This document shows positions 1 to 9,065 of a stretch of 64,000 nucleotides of DNA, one piece after another. The DNA is from Chloroflexota bacterium. Its GTDB lineage: Bacteria; Chloroflexota; Anaerolineae; Anaerolineales; Villigracilaceae. Both the position numbers and the translations under genes were made by a program. Within the stretch, counting starts at the first letter, position 1. Every line of letters starts with the position of its first letter. The notes beneath the pieces were generated by a model that saw nothing but the letters and a program-made list of their open reading frames with translations, searched no databases and had not been told where the DNA came from. The stretch is from NCBI GenBank assembly GCA_016223135.1, contig JACRPQ010000004.1, positions 1 through 64,000 of the forward strand, read 5' to 3'.

Positions 1-1
1 C

Positions 2-355
2 GATCACGGCTATCCCAATGTGAGCGGCAGCAGCATGCGCACGTGGATTTTGGTGGGCAACCCCTCGACCACGCAGACTGCCAACGTGGAAATCTACATG
101 GACGGCGTACTGCAGGGCAGTTACTCCATCGCGCCGGGGGCGAACGTCACCCCGCGCTGGGTGGGGGTGCAGAGCGGACCGGTGCGGGTGGTGAGCGACA
201 TTCCGGTCTTTGCCTCGGAGCGCGTCTTCACCGTGCCGACCAACGCCTTCAACGAGTTCATGGGCATCCCAGCCAACCAGCTCACCACCGAATACTGGTT
301 CACCTGGTATGACTCGGTGTATATGAATAATAAGGTGATGGTTAGTAACCCATAA
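2..355 (+). CDS. C-terminal end of a surface/secreted protein (5' end outside window)
   Basis: The frame is open from base 2 to a TAA at 353-355, so this is the tail of a longer protein; the GTG at 20 is only an internal codon. The visible ~117 residues look like one beta-rich module with many Gly, Val, Ser and aromatic residues. It starts near WILVGNPS and ends with TWYDSVYMNN and VMVSNP. From memory, modules ending this way recur in tandem in large extracellular Chloroflexota proteins; that is family impression, not a search result. There is no membrane anchor or LPxTG-like sorting signal at this C-terminus. A long inverted repeat follows directly. Function unknown. Confidence 0.65.
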   Translation, partial: DHGYPNVSGSSMRTWILVGNPSTTQTANVEIYMDGVLQGSYSIAPGANVTPRWVGVQSGPVRVVSDIPVFASERVFTVPTNAFNEFMGIPANQLTTEYWFTWYDSVYMNNKVMVSNP

Positions 356-362
356 AATTCCC

Positions 363-420
363 ATATTCCACAATAAAGCCCCTCCAGGTTAATCCTGATG
401 GGACTTTATTTATGGAATAT
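363..420 (+). terminator. Long imperfect hairpin after the surface-protein gene
   Basis: ATATTCCA (363-370) and AATAAAG (372-378) pair with CTTTATT and TGGAATAT (413-420). A GC-rich inner stem with a few mismatches closes on a TTAA loop. It starts 8 bases after the stop codon. There is no long T run, so termination is inferred from position and stem. Confidence 0.55.
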
Positions 421-444
421 CAGTACTTCGCGAAAGAGCATACC

Positions 445-461
445 GAGCGTTCTCTAACGCC
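445..461 (+). repeat. Dispersed 17-mer GAGCGTTCTCTAACGCC, copy 1
   Basis: Identical over 17 bases to 46586-46602 and close to 50511-50528. Here GAGCGTTC can pair with GAACGCTC about 15 bases downstream. The rest of the 356-564 gap shows only the hairpin and the possible promoter listed separately. Confidence 0.6.
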
Positions 462-483
462 TAATTTGCGCCAGTGAACGCTC

Positions 484-511
484 TTTACATGCAAAATGAA
501 CATCAGATAAT
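484..511 (+). promoter_or_regulatory. Candidate promoter for the glycan cluster
   Basis: TTTACA at 484-489 and GATAAT at 506-511 with a 16-base spacer, about 55 bases before the ATG at 565. Sequence match only. Confidence 0.35.
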
Positions 512-564
512 CTTTGCAACATAGCAGGCGCTGGCTATGGCAGGGCAATGAGTTCGATTAGAAT

Positions 565-3237
565 ATGAGTATGCCTCAAAAGAACAAAATACGTTTTAAC
601 CCGCTGGATCACCCGGTTTGTTTAAAGATGCCGCGCCGAAATCTGCCGTCGGCGTGGATGGAACATGTCCCGTTTGCCTTTTATCTTGTGGATATTCTTC
701 GCCCAAAAGTTTTCGTCGAATTGGGAACGTTTTACGGCGTATCTTACTGCGCGTTTTGCCAGGCTGTGGACGAGCTCAAATTACCCACAACCTGTCACGC
801 GGTTGATACGTGGAGTGGAGACGCCCACACAGGCAGATACGATATAAGCGTCCTGGACGACTTGCGTCGGCATCATGATCCGCTTTACAGTTCCTTTTCC
901 ACCCTTCACCAAAGCACTTTTGATGAAGCCGTCAAAGAATTTGAAGATGGCACGATAGACCTCCTGCACATTGACGGCTATCACACCTATGAAGCGGTCA
1001 AACATGACTTTGAGACATGGAAGCCCAAATTGAGCCGGTGGGGTGTAGTGATATTTCACGACACAAACGAACGAAGCGGGGATTTCGGCGTGTGGCGATT
1101 GCTGGAAGAACTCCAGCAGCAATATCCGTGTTTTGAATTCAAACATGGGCATGGATTGGGCATCGTGGCTATAGGTGAAGAGGTGCCGCCAGGATTGCTG
1201 CCCCTTTTAAACGCGTCTCAGGAGGAAGCGGAGCTCATCCGTGAATTTTTCTATGAGATGGGACAGCGGGTAGCGCTGAGCGCAACGCTCATCGAAAAGG
1301 AGCAAACAGAACAAGACCTTCGCAGCGACCTTCGTCTCAAAACTGCTGAGTTGGAGCGAATAAGAGGCACCATTTTTTTTCGCGCGTTGGCATTGCTTCG
1401 CAAACTCTTTCGCCTTGTGTTTCCGGAACAATCGTACGGGCGAAAATTGATCAACAGAAGTATTCAGGGAATGACTTCCCTTGCCCGATCGCTCTTGCGC
1501 TTTCCAGGCGTGGTTAGAAATGGTATGACCACCTGGCGGCAGCATGGCTTCCTCGCTCTGTTTCGCAGTATTCGCCTGGCTTTTGCCAGAAGACTTTCCC
1601 TCTTTTTTTACAGCAAACGAGCAAATCGTTTGAAGCGTACATCCATTGACGGCAGGGCGGATGCATTCCCCTATCAGCCTTTGATATCCATTGTAATCCC
1701 CACTTACAATACCCCTCTTCCGTATTTGAAAAAAGCAGTTCAGTCGGTCCGTCAACAACACTATAAAAACTGGGAACTCTGCATTTGTGACGACGCCTCA
1801 ACCCATTCAGCCATCAAGAACTGGCTGAGTTCCATCGAAGGAGAGAGGGTGAAGGTGATCTTCTCGGAACAAAATGGGGGAATTTCCTCGGCAACCAATC
1901 GGGCAGTACGGCACTCGAGCGGAGAATTCATTGCCTTTCTGGATCACGATGACGAATTATCTCCTGATGCTTTGTCTGAGATGGTGCGCCTGTTAAATCA
2001 ACAACCTGACCTGGATGTGATTTACTCGGATCAGGATAAAATCAACCATCGCAGTAGACGAAGTGAGCCGTTTTTCAAGCCAGACTGGTCGCCGGAATAC
2101 TTCCGCTCGGTCATGTATGTGGGTCATTTGGTGTTAATGCGGCGGAGTCTGTTTGACCAGTTGGGCGGATTGGACTCGGCTTTCGACGGCGTGCAGGATT
2201 ACGAGCTTATGCTGCGGGCAAGCGAGCACACATCCAGAATTGGACATATTCCAAAGGTTTTGTATCACTGGCGCAAAATTCCCGGCAGTGTGGCGTTGGG
2301 GTTGAATGAGAAAGGGGACAAAATCCAGCAACTCCAGGCAAAGGCTGTAAATGCCCATCTCGAACGCACAAAACGCAGAGCAGAAGCCTTTCCTCATCCG
2401 AGGCACCCTCATCGTGTCGTCATAAAGCCAAAACCGCGCCACGATTACCCAAAGATTAGCATCATCATCCCATCAAAGAACGCGTACCTTCATCTTTCAC
2501 GCTGCATCAAATCCATTTTCGAGCGCACGACCTACCCCAATTACGAGGTCATTGTGGTGGATAACGGCACCAGCGACCCACTGACGTTACGGCTTCTAAA
2601 GGAAAGCCCGGTCAAAGTTGTGCCTTTTAATCAGCCTTTCAATTATTCCCAAGCCAATAACCGGGGAGTGGCGGCGGCAGAAGGGGATGTGATTGTGCTG
2701 CTCAATAACGATACCGAAGTGGTTTCACCTGATTGGCTCGAACAAATGTTGTTTTATCTCGACGACCCCGCTGTGGCAATTGTCGGTCCCATGCTTATTT
2801 ACCCCAATCGAACGGTTCAGCACGCGGGCATTGTATTGGGCTTGCGCGGAACGGCAGATCATATCCTGCGCGGGTTTCCCGCTGAAGCCGATGGCTATGC
2901 CGGTTCGTTAAGTTGCCCGCGAAATGTCGCGGCGGTTACCGGCGCCTGTTTGATGATGCGGCGGGAGGATTACGTGCGTACGGGTGGACTTGTGGAATAC
3001 TACGGCACACATTATCAGGATGTTGATCTTTGTCTGCGTTTTCTAACCGCCGGCAAGCGGATCGTCTATGTCCCATATGCTGTGCTGCTCCATTATGAAG
3101 GCGCCAGCCGCGGCAGGGAGTATGATCATCTGGATCGCGCTCTGCTTCTGGATACATGGGGCGATGTGATTGCGCGCGGCGACCCGTATTACAACCCTAA
3201 TTTTTTACTCAATGCAGCGGATTATTCCATCGGTTGA
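565..3237 (+). CDS. Fusion of a class I methyltransferase-like domain and two GT2 glycosyltransferase domains
   Basis: 890 residues in three parts. Residues ~40-215 resemble the Methyltransf_24/cephalosporin-hydroxylase type of SAM fold (VFVELGTFYGVS as motif I; LLHIDGYHTYE and VIFHDTN further on). A basic linker follows. Residues ~370-600 are a first GT2 domain (ISIVIPTYN, then FLDHDDE as DXD region). Residues ~627-890 are a second GT2 domain (ISIIIPSKN, LLNNDTE, then a conserved-looking QDVDLCLR near the end). It has no signal peptide and no clear membrane segment, so it probably acts in the cytoplasm on a lipid-linked or protein-bound glycan. It opens a tightly packed cluster: the next gene starts at or within 6 bases of its stop. 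Sugar donors cannot be told from sequence. Confidence 0.85.
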   Translation: MSMPQKNKIRFNPLDHPVCLKMPRRNLPSAWMEHVPFAFYLVDILRPKVFVELGTFYGVSYCAFCQAVDELKLPTTCHAVDTWSGDAHTGRYDISVLDDLRRHHDPLYSSFSTLHQSTFDEAVKEFEDGTIDLLHIDGYHTYEAVKHDFETWKPKLSRWGVVIFHDTNERSGDFGVWRLLEELQQQYPCFEFKHGHGLGIVAIGEEVPPGLLPLLNASQEEAELIREFFYEMGQRVALSATLIEKEQTEQDLRSDLRLKTAELERIRGTIFFRALALLRKLFRLVFPEQSYGRKLINRSIQGMTSLARSLLRFPGVVRNGMTTWRQHGFLALFRSIRLAFARRLSLFFYSKRANRLKRTSIDGRADAFPYQPLISIVIPTYNTPLPYLKKAVQSVRQQHYKNWELCICDDASTHSAIKNWLSSIEGERVKVIFSEQNGGISSATNRAVRHSSGEFIAFLDHDDELSPDALSEMVRLLNQQPDLDVIYSDQDKINHRSRRSEPFFKPDWSPEYFRSVMYVGHLVLMRRSLFDQLGGLDSAFDGVQDYELMLRASEHTSRIGHIPKVLYHWRKIPGSVALGLNEKGDKIQQLQAKAVNAHLERTKRRAEAFPHPRHPHRVVIKPKPRHDYPKISIIIPSKNAYLHLSRCIKSIFERTTYPNYEVIVVDNGTSDPLTLRLLKESPVKVVPFNQPFNYSQANNRGVAAAEGDVIVLLNNDTEVVSPDWLEQMLFYLDDPAVAIVGPMLIYPNRTVQHAGIVLGLRGTADHILRGFPAEADGYAGSLSCPRNVAAVTGACLMMRREDYVRTGGLVEYYGTHYQDVDLCLRFLTAGKRIVYVPYAVLLHYEGASRGREYDHLDRALLLDTWGDVIARGDPYYNPNFLLNAADYSIG

Positions 3238-3242
3238 AGCCC

Positions 3243-4397
3243 ATGCACATTGTCTTTGTTAATTACCATCATCTCGACAGCAACAGCGGCATTCATATCT
3301 TTAACCTGGCAAATCAATTATCAAAACATGGCGTGACCTGTACGGTGTGCGTGCCAGACCATAAGGAAAAAGCGGATGCGCTGGGAATCCGCAACTTTGA
3401 AGTCCAAACCTTTGAAGAGGCAAAACGCATCCTGCAGCCGGGACAGGTGAACTTGATTCATGCATGGACGCCTCGGGAAAACGTCCGGGCAATGACCGAG
3501 AGTCTTGTTCGAAAATGCGGCGCCCCGTATGTGGTCCACTTGGAAGACAACGAGGAAGCCATTCTGGAATCGAACCTGGGGGTGCCCGTAGAGATGTTAC
3601 GCGACTTGCCAGAAGGGCGGTTGAATTCCCTGATACCGCAACATTTGTCTCATCCGTTGCGGTACAAGCAGTTTTTGAAAAATGCCCGGGGGGTGACCAT
3701 GGTGATTGACACGTTGCAGGTTTTCGGTCCAGAGAATGAAGCGAAAGAGGTGATTTGGCCCGCTTATGAGGAAGAGTTGAAATGGCATCGTCCGCCCGAT
3801 CAGACTCTGCGTCAACGTCTCGGCATTGCGCCGCAGGAATATGTGGTTGTGTATACTGGCAACGTTCATAACGCTAATCGCCGGGAGATCTTCAGTCTGT
3901 ATCTGGCGGTTGGATTGTTGAATCGACGCGGCGTGCCGACAAAACTGGTGCGCACCGGCACGGATTATGTCCGTTTGTATGACAAACAGTTGAAGATGCT
4001 GGACCAATATTGCGTTCCGCTGGGGCATTTGCCGCGCACTGACCTGCCCGCGCTGCTTTCGATTGCAGATGCGCTGGTGCAGCCCGGCAAGGCGGATGCG
4101 TTTAATATGTATCGTTTCCCATCCAAATTGCCGGAGTATCTCGCTTCTGGCAAGCCGGTGCTGCTTCCTGCGGCAAACATTGGGCGTTTCCTGAAAGACG
4201 GCGAGGAAGCGATTTTACTGAAGGAAGGAAATGCTTTGGAGATTGCTCAAACATTGGAAGCATTGTTCCCGGACCAGACCCGGCGGGAACGAATTGGGGA
4301 GGGAGGACGCTTGTTTGCCGAGAAACATCTCAAGTGGAGTCTGAGCGCGGAAAAATTGCTGCGCTTCTATGAAAAACTTTTGAAAGGCAAATCATGA
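3243..4397 (+). CDS. GT4-type glycosyltransferase
   Basis: About 384 residues with the GT-B layout. The N-terminal half has IVFVNYHHLDSNSG and HAWTPRENV; the C-terminal half has VVYTGNVH and a donor-site stretch FPSKLPEYLASGKPVLLP, where the glutamate is the usual GT4 landmark. It should transfer a nucleotide-activated sugar in the cytoplasm. The ATG at 3243 (MHIVFVN) gives the natural start; a TTG at 3234 overlapping the previous stop is possible. Its end overlaps the next start by ATGA, so translation is probably coupled. Confidence 0.8.
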   Translation: MHIVFVNYHHLDSNSGIHIFNLANQLSKHGVTCTVCVPDHKEKADALGIRNFEVQTFEEAKRILQPGQVNLIHAWTPRENVRAMTESLVRKCGAPYVVHLEDNEEAILESNLGVPVEMLRDLPEGRLNSLIPQHLSHPLRYKQFLKNARGVTMVIDTLQVFGPENEAKEVIWPAYEEELKWHRPPDQTLRQRLGIAPQEYVVVYTGNVHNANRREIFSLYLAVGLLNRRGVPTKLVRTGTDYVRLYDKQLKMLDQYCVPLGHLPRTDLPALLSIADALVQPGKADAFNMYRFPSKLPEYLASGKPVLLPAANIGRFLKDGEEAILLKEGNALEIAQTLEALFPDQTRRERIGEGGRLFAEKHLKWSLSAEKLLRFYEKLLKGKS

Positions 4398-6100
4398 AGC
4401 AATTGCTGCGTGCGCCTCATCATGCTATTCGGCAATTTGCAAGCCGCACTTTACGGTCAGTTTGGGGGCATATTACCGGCGCGCCGGATTTTTCGATTAT
4501 TGTGTTCCAGATGGGAAAAGTCGGTTCCAGGACGGTTTACGAATCGCTTGTGAGAACCTATCGAAAACTCCGCCAACCTGTGGATATTTATCACAGCCAC
4601 ATCCTGTGCAATTTTGAAAACGCCGAAGCGATCATTCGAAAGGAACGCATCAATCCGGGACCGACGCTGGCGGTCATCAACGCCGGACGGGAACTGCGCC
4701 GGGAAATTGACAGTTCGCCCACACGTCAGTGGCGGATCATTACTCTTGTACGGGATCCCATTGCCCGAAATGTTGGAACGTTCTTTCAAGTACTGGACGA
4801 ACATATTCCCAACTGGCAGGAAAAATATTCAAACGGTATGCTCCACGTGGAGGAAGTCCAGCAGGCATTTTTGAACGCCAGGAGTATCCACAGCGAGCCG
4901 GTGCGCTGGTTCGATGAACAGTTACTGCCAGTCTTCGGTGTGGATGTATTCTCAGAGCCCTTCCCGCGGGAGACAGGTTATAAAATCTACAATGCGAATT
5001 CCCGGATGCCTGTGCTGTTGATTCGGCTGGAGGATCTGAATCGTGTGGGAGCGCTTGCTCTGCAGGAATTTCTGGGGTTGAAAGACATTGAACTGGTCAG
5101 CACTAACATCGGGGAAGAAAAAGAGTATGCCGAACTCTACCGTCTTTTCAAGCAGAACCCGCTGCCGAAGGATTACATCAATGAAATGTATTCCAGCCGG
5201 TGTGCGCAAACATTTTATACCCCGGCGGATATTGCCGGGTTCACCTTGAAGTGGAGCGGCCCGAAAGGCGGACACGCGGCATCGGATACCGAGCATCCGC
5301 CTGTCATTGTGTACCAAATGGGCAAGGTCGGTTCGAAGACCATTGAACATTCTCTCCGGTATTATTACCAAAGCCGAGGGATGGATGTTGAGGTGTATCA
5401 CGCTCATTTCTTGAATTACCTGGATGAGATGGAACAGAATGGAAGAAAAAACAAAATCTCAAGGCAGGGGCTTCAACACATCCATGAAATGATGGCGCTC
5501 AAAAAAAAGATCGACAGCGATCCAAATCGCAAATGGAGACTGATCAGTCTGGTGCGAGACCCTGTGGCAAGGAACATTGCCTCGTTCTTTCAGGCGCTAA
5601 GCGTTAATCAATTCATTCCCGATTGGAAGGAAAGATATCAGAAAGGCGACTTAAAGGTTGAGGAGCTGCTGGAAAAATTCCTATCGTTGGGAGATGATTA
5701 CCATAATTATCCTGCCACTTGGTTCGATTCCCAGCTAAAACCTGTGTTTGGAATTGATGTCTTTGAGACTCCCTTTCCTCATCAGACAGGATATAAAATT
5801 TATCCTGCAACAGGGAATAGCCGTTTGCTGGTCATGCGCGCAGAAGATTTAAGCAGATGTGCCAGTCAAGCCATGTTCGAGTATCTCGGTTTGGAAAATT
5901 TTACGCTTCTCAATTCAAACACAAGCGACGAGAAGGACTATGTGGATGTTTATAATGAATTCAAAAAACTTCCACTGCCATTGGAGTATGTGAATAAAAT
6001 TTACGGCACCAAATATGCGCAGCATTTTTACAGCGCTGCAGAATTGGACGCATTCAGAAGAAAATGGGCAAAAGAAGATTTGCAGATAGAGACGCCCTAA
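4394..6100 (+). CDS. Tandem two-domain sulfotransferase-like / capsular-polysaccharide (NKWYS-type) protein
   Basis: 568 residues made of two homologous halves, ~33-285 and ~303-560. Each opens with the same phosphosulfate-loop-like motif (IVFQMGKVGSRT and IVYQMGKVGSKT), has a second shared motif about 90 residues on (LVRDPIARN and LVRDPVARN, the place of the 3'-phosphate site in sulfotransferases) and ends with matching Phe-Tyr and FxxKW blocks. I read it as an internal duplication of a PAPS-dependent sulfotransferase fold annotated as capsular polysaccharide synthesis in some families. Both halves keep their key motifs, so neither looks dead. PAPS could come from the bifunctional enzyme at 26573-28297. 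The start overlaps the previous stop (ATGA). Confidence 0.7.
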   Translation: MKQLLRAPHHAIRQFASRTLRSVWGHITGAPDFSIIVFQMGKVGSRTVYESLVRTYRKLRQPVDIYHSHILCNFENAEAIIRKERINPGPTLAVINAGRELRREIDSSPTRQWRIITLVRDPIARNVGTFFQVLDEHIPNWQEKYSNGMLHVEEVQQAFLNARSIHSEPVRWFDEQLLPVFGVDVFSEPFPRETGYKIYNANSRMPVLLIRLEDLNRVGALALQEFLGLKDIELVSTNIGEEKEYAELYRLFKQNPLPKDYINEMYSSRCAQTFYTPADIAGFTLKWSGPKGGHAASDTEHPPVIVYQMGKVGSKTIEHSLRYYYQSRGMDVEVYHAHFLNYLDEMEQNGRKNKISRQGLQHIHEMMALKKKIDSDPNRKWRLISLVRDPVARNIASFFQALSVNQFIPDWKERYQKGDLKVEELLEKFLSLGDDYHNYPATWFDSQLKPVFGIDVFETPFPHQTGYKIYPATGNSRLLVMRAEDLSRCASQAMFEYLGLENFTLLNSNTSDEKDYVDVYNEFKKLPLPLEYVNKIYGTKYAQHFYSAAELDAFRRKWAKEDLQIETP

Positions 6101-6393
6101 CCCCGCCATGACTTTTGTTCCAGCAACATCAAAGGCGAAGTGTCATGAAGAGTTTTTTTCTCTCTCAAGCCCGCCGCCTGCTACAGCCGAAAAATATGTA
6201 ACCGCGTGGTTAGCAGGAATCATAAGACAAAACCGGGCAAAACCTCATGGGATTCGGATGAGCCGGTCTCTTATGCTGCAATGTGGCTGGGCGTTGACAC
6301 CGGTAAAACAAAATCCTTGACGATGAGGTTATCTTCCACGTGCTGCGAAAGTGGATGATGTGAGCCGGCGCAAGAGGGTTGACGGAGAAACAA
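6101..6393 (+). other. Intergenic stretch, no supported gene
   Basis: A 70-codon open frame at 6108-6320 has no ribosome site, no recognisable domain and an odd composition. I see no hairpin with a T run and no clear promoter. Confidence 0.5.
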
Positions 6394-7254
6394 ATGGAGA
6401 ATTTAAGAAAATCTTTGTCAAAGATCAAGAGATATATGATGGGAAAGGGCAATCGGGTAAACAAGCAGAGCATATCTGCTGTTCTTGAAAGATACCAGGG
6501 CAAGCCCATCTCTGAACTGGGGTACGCCACCGTGCCCGATTTTTGTGACAGCGCAGATTTCCTGCCCCAAATTGTGCGCTTCGAATCGACCTTGAAGGAT
6601 GTCCAGCGTCCCTGGGTGGTCAAAGCCATCCTTGGCACGGTGCCTGTCGGTTCAAAGATTTTAGAGATCGGCGGAGGAGAACCGCTGGTTTCCGGCTTCC
6701 TGCAGCAGCTGGGATATCAGGTTACCTTGATTGATCCGTATGACGGCACTGGCAATGGACCGCGGCAATATGAGCAATTCAAACGAACCTATCCAAAAGT
6801 AAGAATCCTCAAAGAATATTTCAAGAAGGACGCTCCGCCGCTTACGGGTGAGACCTTCGACTGCATTTTTTCCGTGTCGGTCTTGGAACACATCCCCACC
6901 GAAGAATTACAAAGCCTGTTCGAAGGCGTTGCACAATTCCTAAACCCCGGCGGGTATTCGATTCACTGTGTTGATGATGTCGTGGAAGGTCCAACCTCAG
7001 ATTGGCACTTCCACGAAGTCAGGGAGGTCCTGGCGCTGCAACATCGGTTGCAGAATCCCGCCATCAGCCTTGCGGATGCCCGTCAATATGCGAAAGAACA
7101 ATTGCACGCCCTGTATGCTCAACTACAAAAAGACGTCGAAACCTATTTTCTCTCCCCCCTGGAGTTCTATCGCTGGAAAAACGGTATCTCGTACGAAGAG
7201 TATCCCTTTCGGAAGATCGTATCCGTGCAGACATGTGTCATCAAAAAGATTTAA
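6394..7254 (+). CDS. Class I SAM-dependent methyltransferase
   Basis: 286 residues. Motif I is ILEIGGGEP, followed by LIDPYDGTG (the acidic residue that would hold SAM ribose) and FDCIFSVSVLEHIP, typical of small-molecule or glycan methyltransferases (Methyltransf_11/23 type). No membrane segment. The ATG at 6394 has GGAG six bases upstream and is preferred to the TTG at 6379. It sits among glycosyltransferases, so the target is probably a sugar or glycan end group. The next gene starts 4 bases after the stop. Confidence 0.8.
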   Translation: MENLRKSLSKIKRYMMGKGNRVNKQSISAVLERYQGKPISELGYATVPDFCDSADFLPQIVRFESTLKDVQRPWVVKAILGTVPVGSKILEIGGGEPLVSGFLQQLGYQVTLIDPYDGTGNGPRQYEQFKRTYPKVRILKEYFKKDAPPLTGETFDCIFSVSVLEHIPTEELQSLFEGVAQFLNPGGYSIHCVDDVVEGPTSDWHFHEVREVLALQHRLQNPAISLADARQYAKEQLHALYAQLQKDVETYFLSPLEFYRWKNGISYEEYPFRKIVSVQTCVIKKI

Positions 7255-7258
7255 ACTA

Positions 7259-8263
7259 GTGGAACCGTCGTTTCCCACAATTTCCATCATACTCATCACC
7301 TGGAACAGCGTTCAATACATCCCCCGCTGTTTAGCCTGCCTCCGCGCTCAAACCATACAGGATTTTGAACTGATACTTGTTGATAACGGCTCAACCGACA
7401 GTTCCCCGGACTTGCCAGAAATACATCAACAAGGCTTACACATTCGGGTCGAAAAGTTGGGGGCGAATCTCGGCTTCGCCGCCGCCAACAACCTTGGCGC
7501 CCGCTTGGCGCGCGGAGAATGGCTTGTCCTGCTCAATGCCGATGCCTACCCGGAGCCGGACTGGCTTGAACAACTTCTGTATGCAGCCGAGCAAAATCCG
7601 GCATACACATTCTTTTCGTCACGGCAGATTCAATTTCATACGCCTGATTTGCTGGATGGCGCAGGAGATACGTACCACATCAGCGGGCTGGCGTGGCGCA
7701 ATGCCTATAAATTGCCTTCCAAAATCAACGCCCTCGCAAAAAAGGAAGTCTTCAGCGCCTGCGCCGCCGCCGCCATGTACCGCCGGGAGGATTTCCTTGC
7801 AGTTGGCGGCTTCGACGAGGATTACTTCTCCTATTTTGAAGATGTGGACTTGGGTTTCCGCCTGCGTTTGGCGGGAAAAAAATGCCTGTACGTGCCCGAA
7901 GCGGTTGTCCACCATGTTGGTTCTGCCAGCACGGGCAAACGCAGCGATTTTTCGGTCTATTATGGTTACCGCAACATGATCTGGACCTTTTTCAAAGATA
8001 TGCCATCGCCGCTGATTTGGTTCTTTTTTTCCGTGCATGTTGCCACTCTGCTGTTCTTCTTCGGCTATCTTTTATTGCGCGGACAGGGTAAAGTCATCTT
8101 GCGTGCAATCTGGGGTGCGGCGCGGGGACTGCCAGCTATTCTCAAAAAAAGAAAAATCGTCCAAAAGAGCCGTCGGGCAACCTCTTCTGAACTGCTCAAG
8201 GTCATGTCTACCGGGCTGTTGGAGCCTTATCTGGAATTTCTTCAGCGGAATCGAACCAAGTGA
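7259..8263 (+). CDS. GT2 glycosyltransferase, rhamnosyltransferase-like, with C-terminal membrane segment
   Basis: 334 residues. The GT2 fold opens with ISIILITWNS and LVDNGSTD, has VLLNADAYPE as the DXD region, and ends with FDEDYFSYFEDVDLGFRL, a pattern of the WbbL/rhamnosyltransferase branch. One strongly hydrophobic segment (WFFFSVHVATLLFFFGYLLL) lies near residue 260. The frame is open far upstream into the preceding methyltransferase, but the real start is most likely the GTG at 7259, four bases after that gene's stop. The end overlaps the next GTG start by four bases. Confidence 0.8.
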   Translation: MEPSFPTISIILITWNSVQYIPRCLACLRAQTIQDFELILVDNGSTDSSPDLPEIHQQGLHIRVEKLGANLGFAAANNLGARLARGEWLVLLNADAYPEPDWLEQLLYAAEQNPAYTFFSSRQIQFHTPDLLDGAGDTYHISGLAWRNAYKLPSKINALAKKEVFSACAAAAMYRREDFLAVGGFDEDYFSYFEDVDLGFRLRLAGKKCLYVPEAVVHHVGSASTGKRSDFSVYYGYRNMIWTFFKDMPSPLIWFFFSVHVATLLFFFGYLLLRGQGKVILRAIWGAARGLPAILKKRKIVQKSRRATSSELLKVMSTGLLEPYLEFLQRNRTK

Positions 8264-9024
8264 AAGAGTTGTCTCTCATCACCCTCTCCATCGTCAGCCA
8301 TGGCGACGCCGAAAGGATAACGCGTCTGCTCGCCAGCATTCAAGCACACGAGCCGGACACCCGCGCCCGTTTTCACGTGATCCTGACCGATAACTTGAAG
8401 GACGACCTGCCGGATTTCGACCCCGCTCCTTGGGCATCTCTGAAAATTTTGCGCAACGAACGGCAATTGGGTTTTGCCGAAAATCACAACCGCGCCTTCG
8501 AGCAGGCGCGCAGCGAATATTTCTCGATCCTCAACCCCGATCTCGTCCTGGAACGACCCATTTTTGAACGTCTGCTCGGCAGCCTCCAAACTCACCAAGC
8601 GGATTTGATCGCTCCCCAAATCGTGGACGAAACCGGAACCGTGCAGGATTCCTACCGCCCGCTTCCCACTCCCTTCGAGTTGATTCGCCGCCGTTTGCCC
8701 GGTTACACCTTCAAGCCGTACCTGCCGGACAGCAACGGTATGATCCGCCCCGATTGGATCGCAGGCATGTTCTGGCTGATGCGCTCCGAAACCTACCGCC
8801 AACTCGGCGGCATGGACAGACGCTTTCGACTCTATCTCGAAGACGTGGACTTTTGCTCCCGCGCCCGCTTGCAGGGGATGAAGCTCCTGGTGGATACGCA
8901 GGTTCAGGTCCGGCATGATGCGCGGCGTGCCAGCCGCAGAAGTCCATATTTTCTCTTTCTTCACCTTCAGAGCGCCCTGCGATTCTTTTCGTCCCCTGTT
9001 TACCGGCAAATCCGAAAAATCTAA
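8260..9024 (+). CDS. GT2 glycosyltransferase
   Basis: 254 residues, GTG start overlapping the previous stop (GTGA). It is short and lacks the usual N-terminal IPTYN motif (it reads LITLSIVSHGD). It keeps ILNPDLVLE as the DXD region and FRLYLEDVDFCSRARL, matching the rhamnosyltransferase-like branch of the neighbour upstream. No membrane segment. Probably adds one residue to the same glycan. Confidence 0.75.
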   Translation: MKELSLITLSIVSHGDAERITRLLASIQAHEPDTRARFHVILTDNLKDDLPDFDPAPWASLKILRNERQLGFAENHNRAFEQARSEYFSILNPDLVLERPIFERLLGSLQTHQADLIAPQIVDETGTVQDSYRPLPTPFELIRRRLPGYTFKPYLPDSNGMIRPDWIAGMFWLMRSETYRQLGGMDRRFRLYLEDVDFCSRARLQGMKLLVDTQVQVRHDARRASRRSPYFLFLHLQSALRFFSSPVYRQIRKI

Positions 9025-9048
9025 TCGCTGCATCTCTGTCTTTCTGCA

Positions 9049-9057
9049 TGATACAAT
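9049..9057 (+). promoter_or_regulatory. Candidate extended -10, leaderless start
   Basis: TG-A-TACAAT ends 8 bases before the ATG at 9066, so a transcript would begin at or within two bases of the start codon. There is no good -35 hexamer, but an extended -10 needs none. Confidence 0.4.
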
Positions 9058-9065
9058 CGCCAACC

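Larger units (their letters stand above)
111..484 (+). other. placeholder not used
   Basis: Entry void: coordinates are not meaningful. See the next entry for the candidate promoter. Confidence 0.

Noticed and set aside
484-511. An entry in the feature list headed placeholder not used (start 484)
   Set aside because: It carries no annotation and zero confidence; use the candidate promoter at 484-511 instead.
6108-6320. 70-codon frame between the sulfotransferase-like and methyltransferase genes
   Set aside because: No ribosome site, no motif, no coding-like composition.
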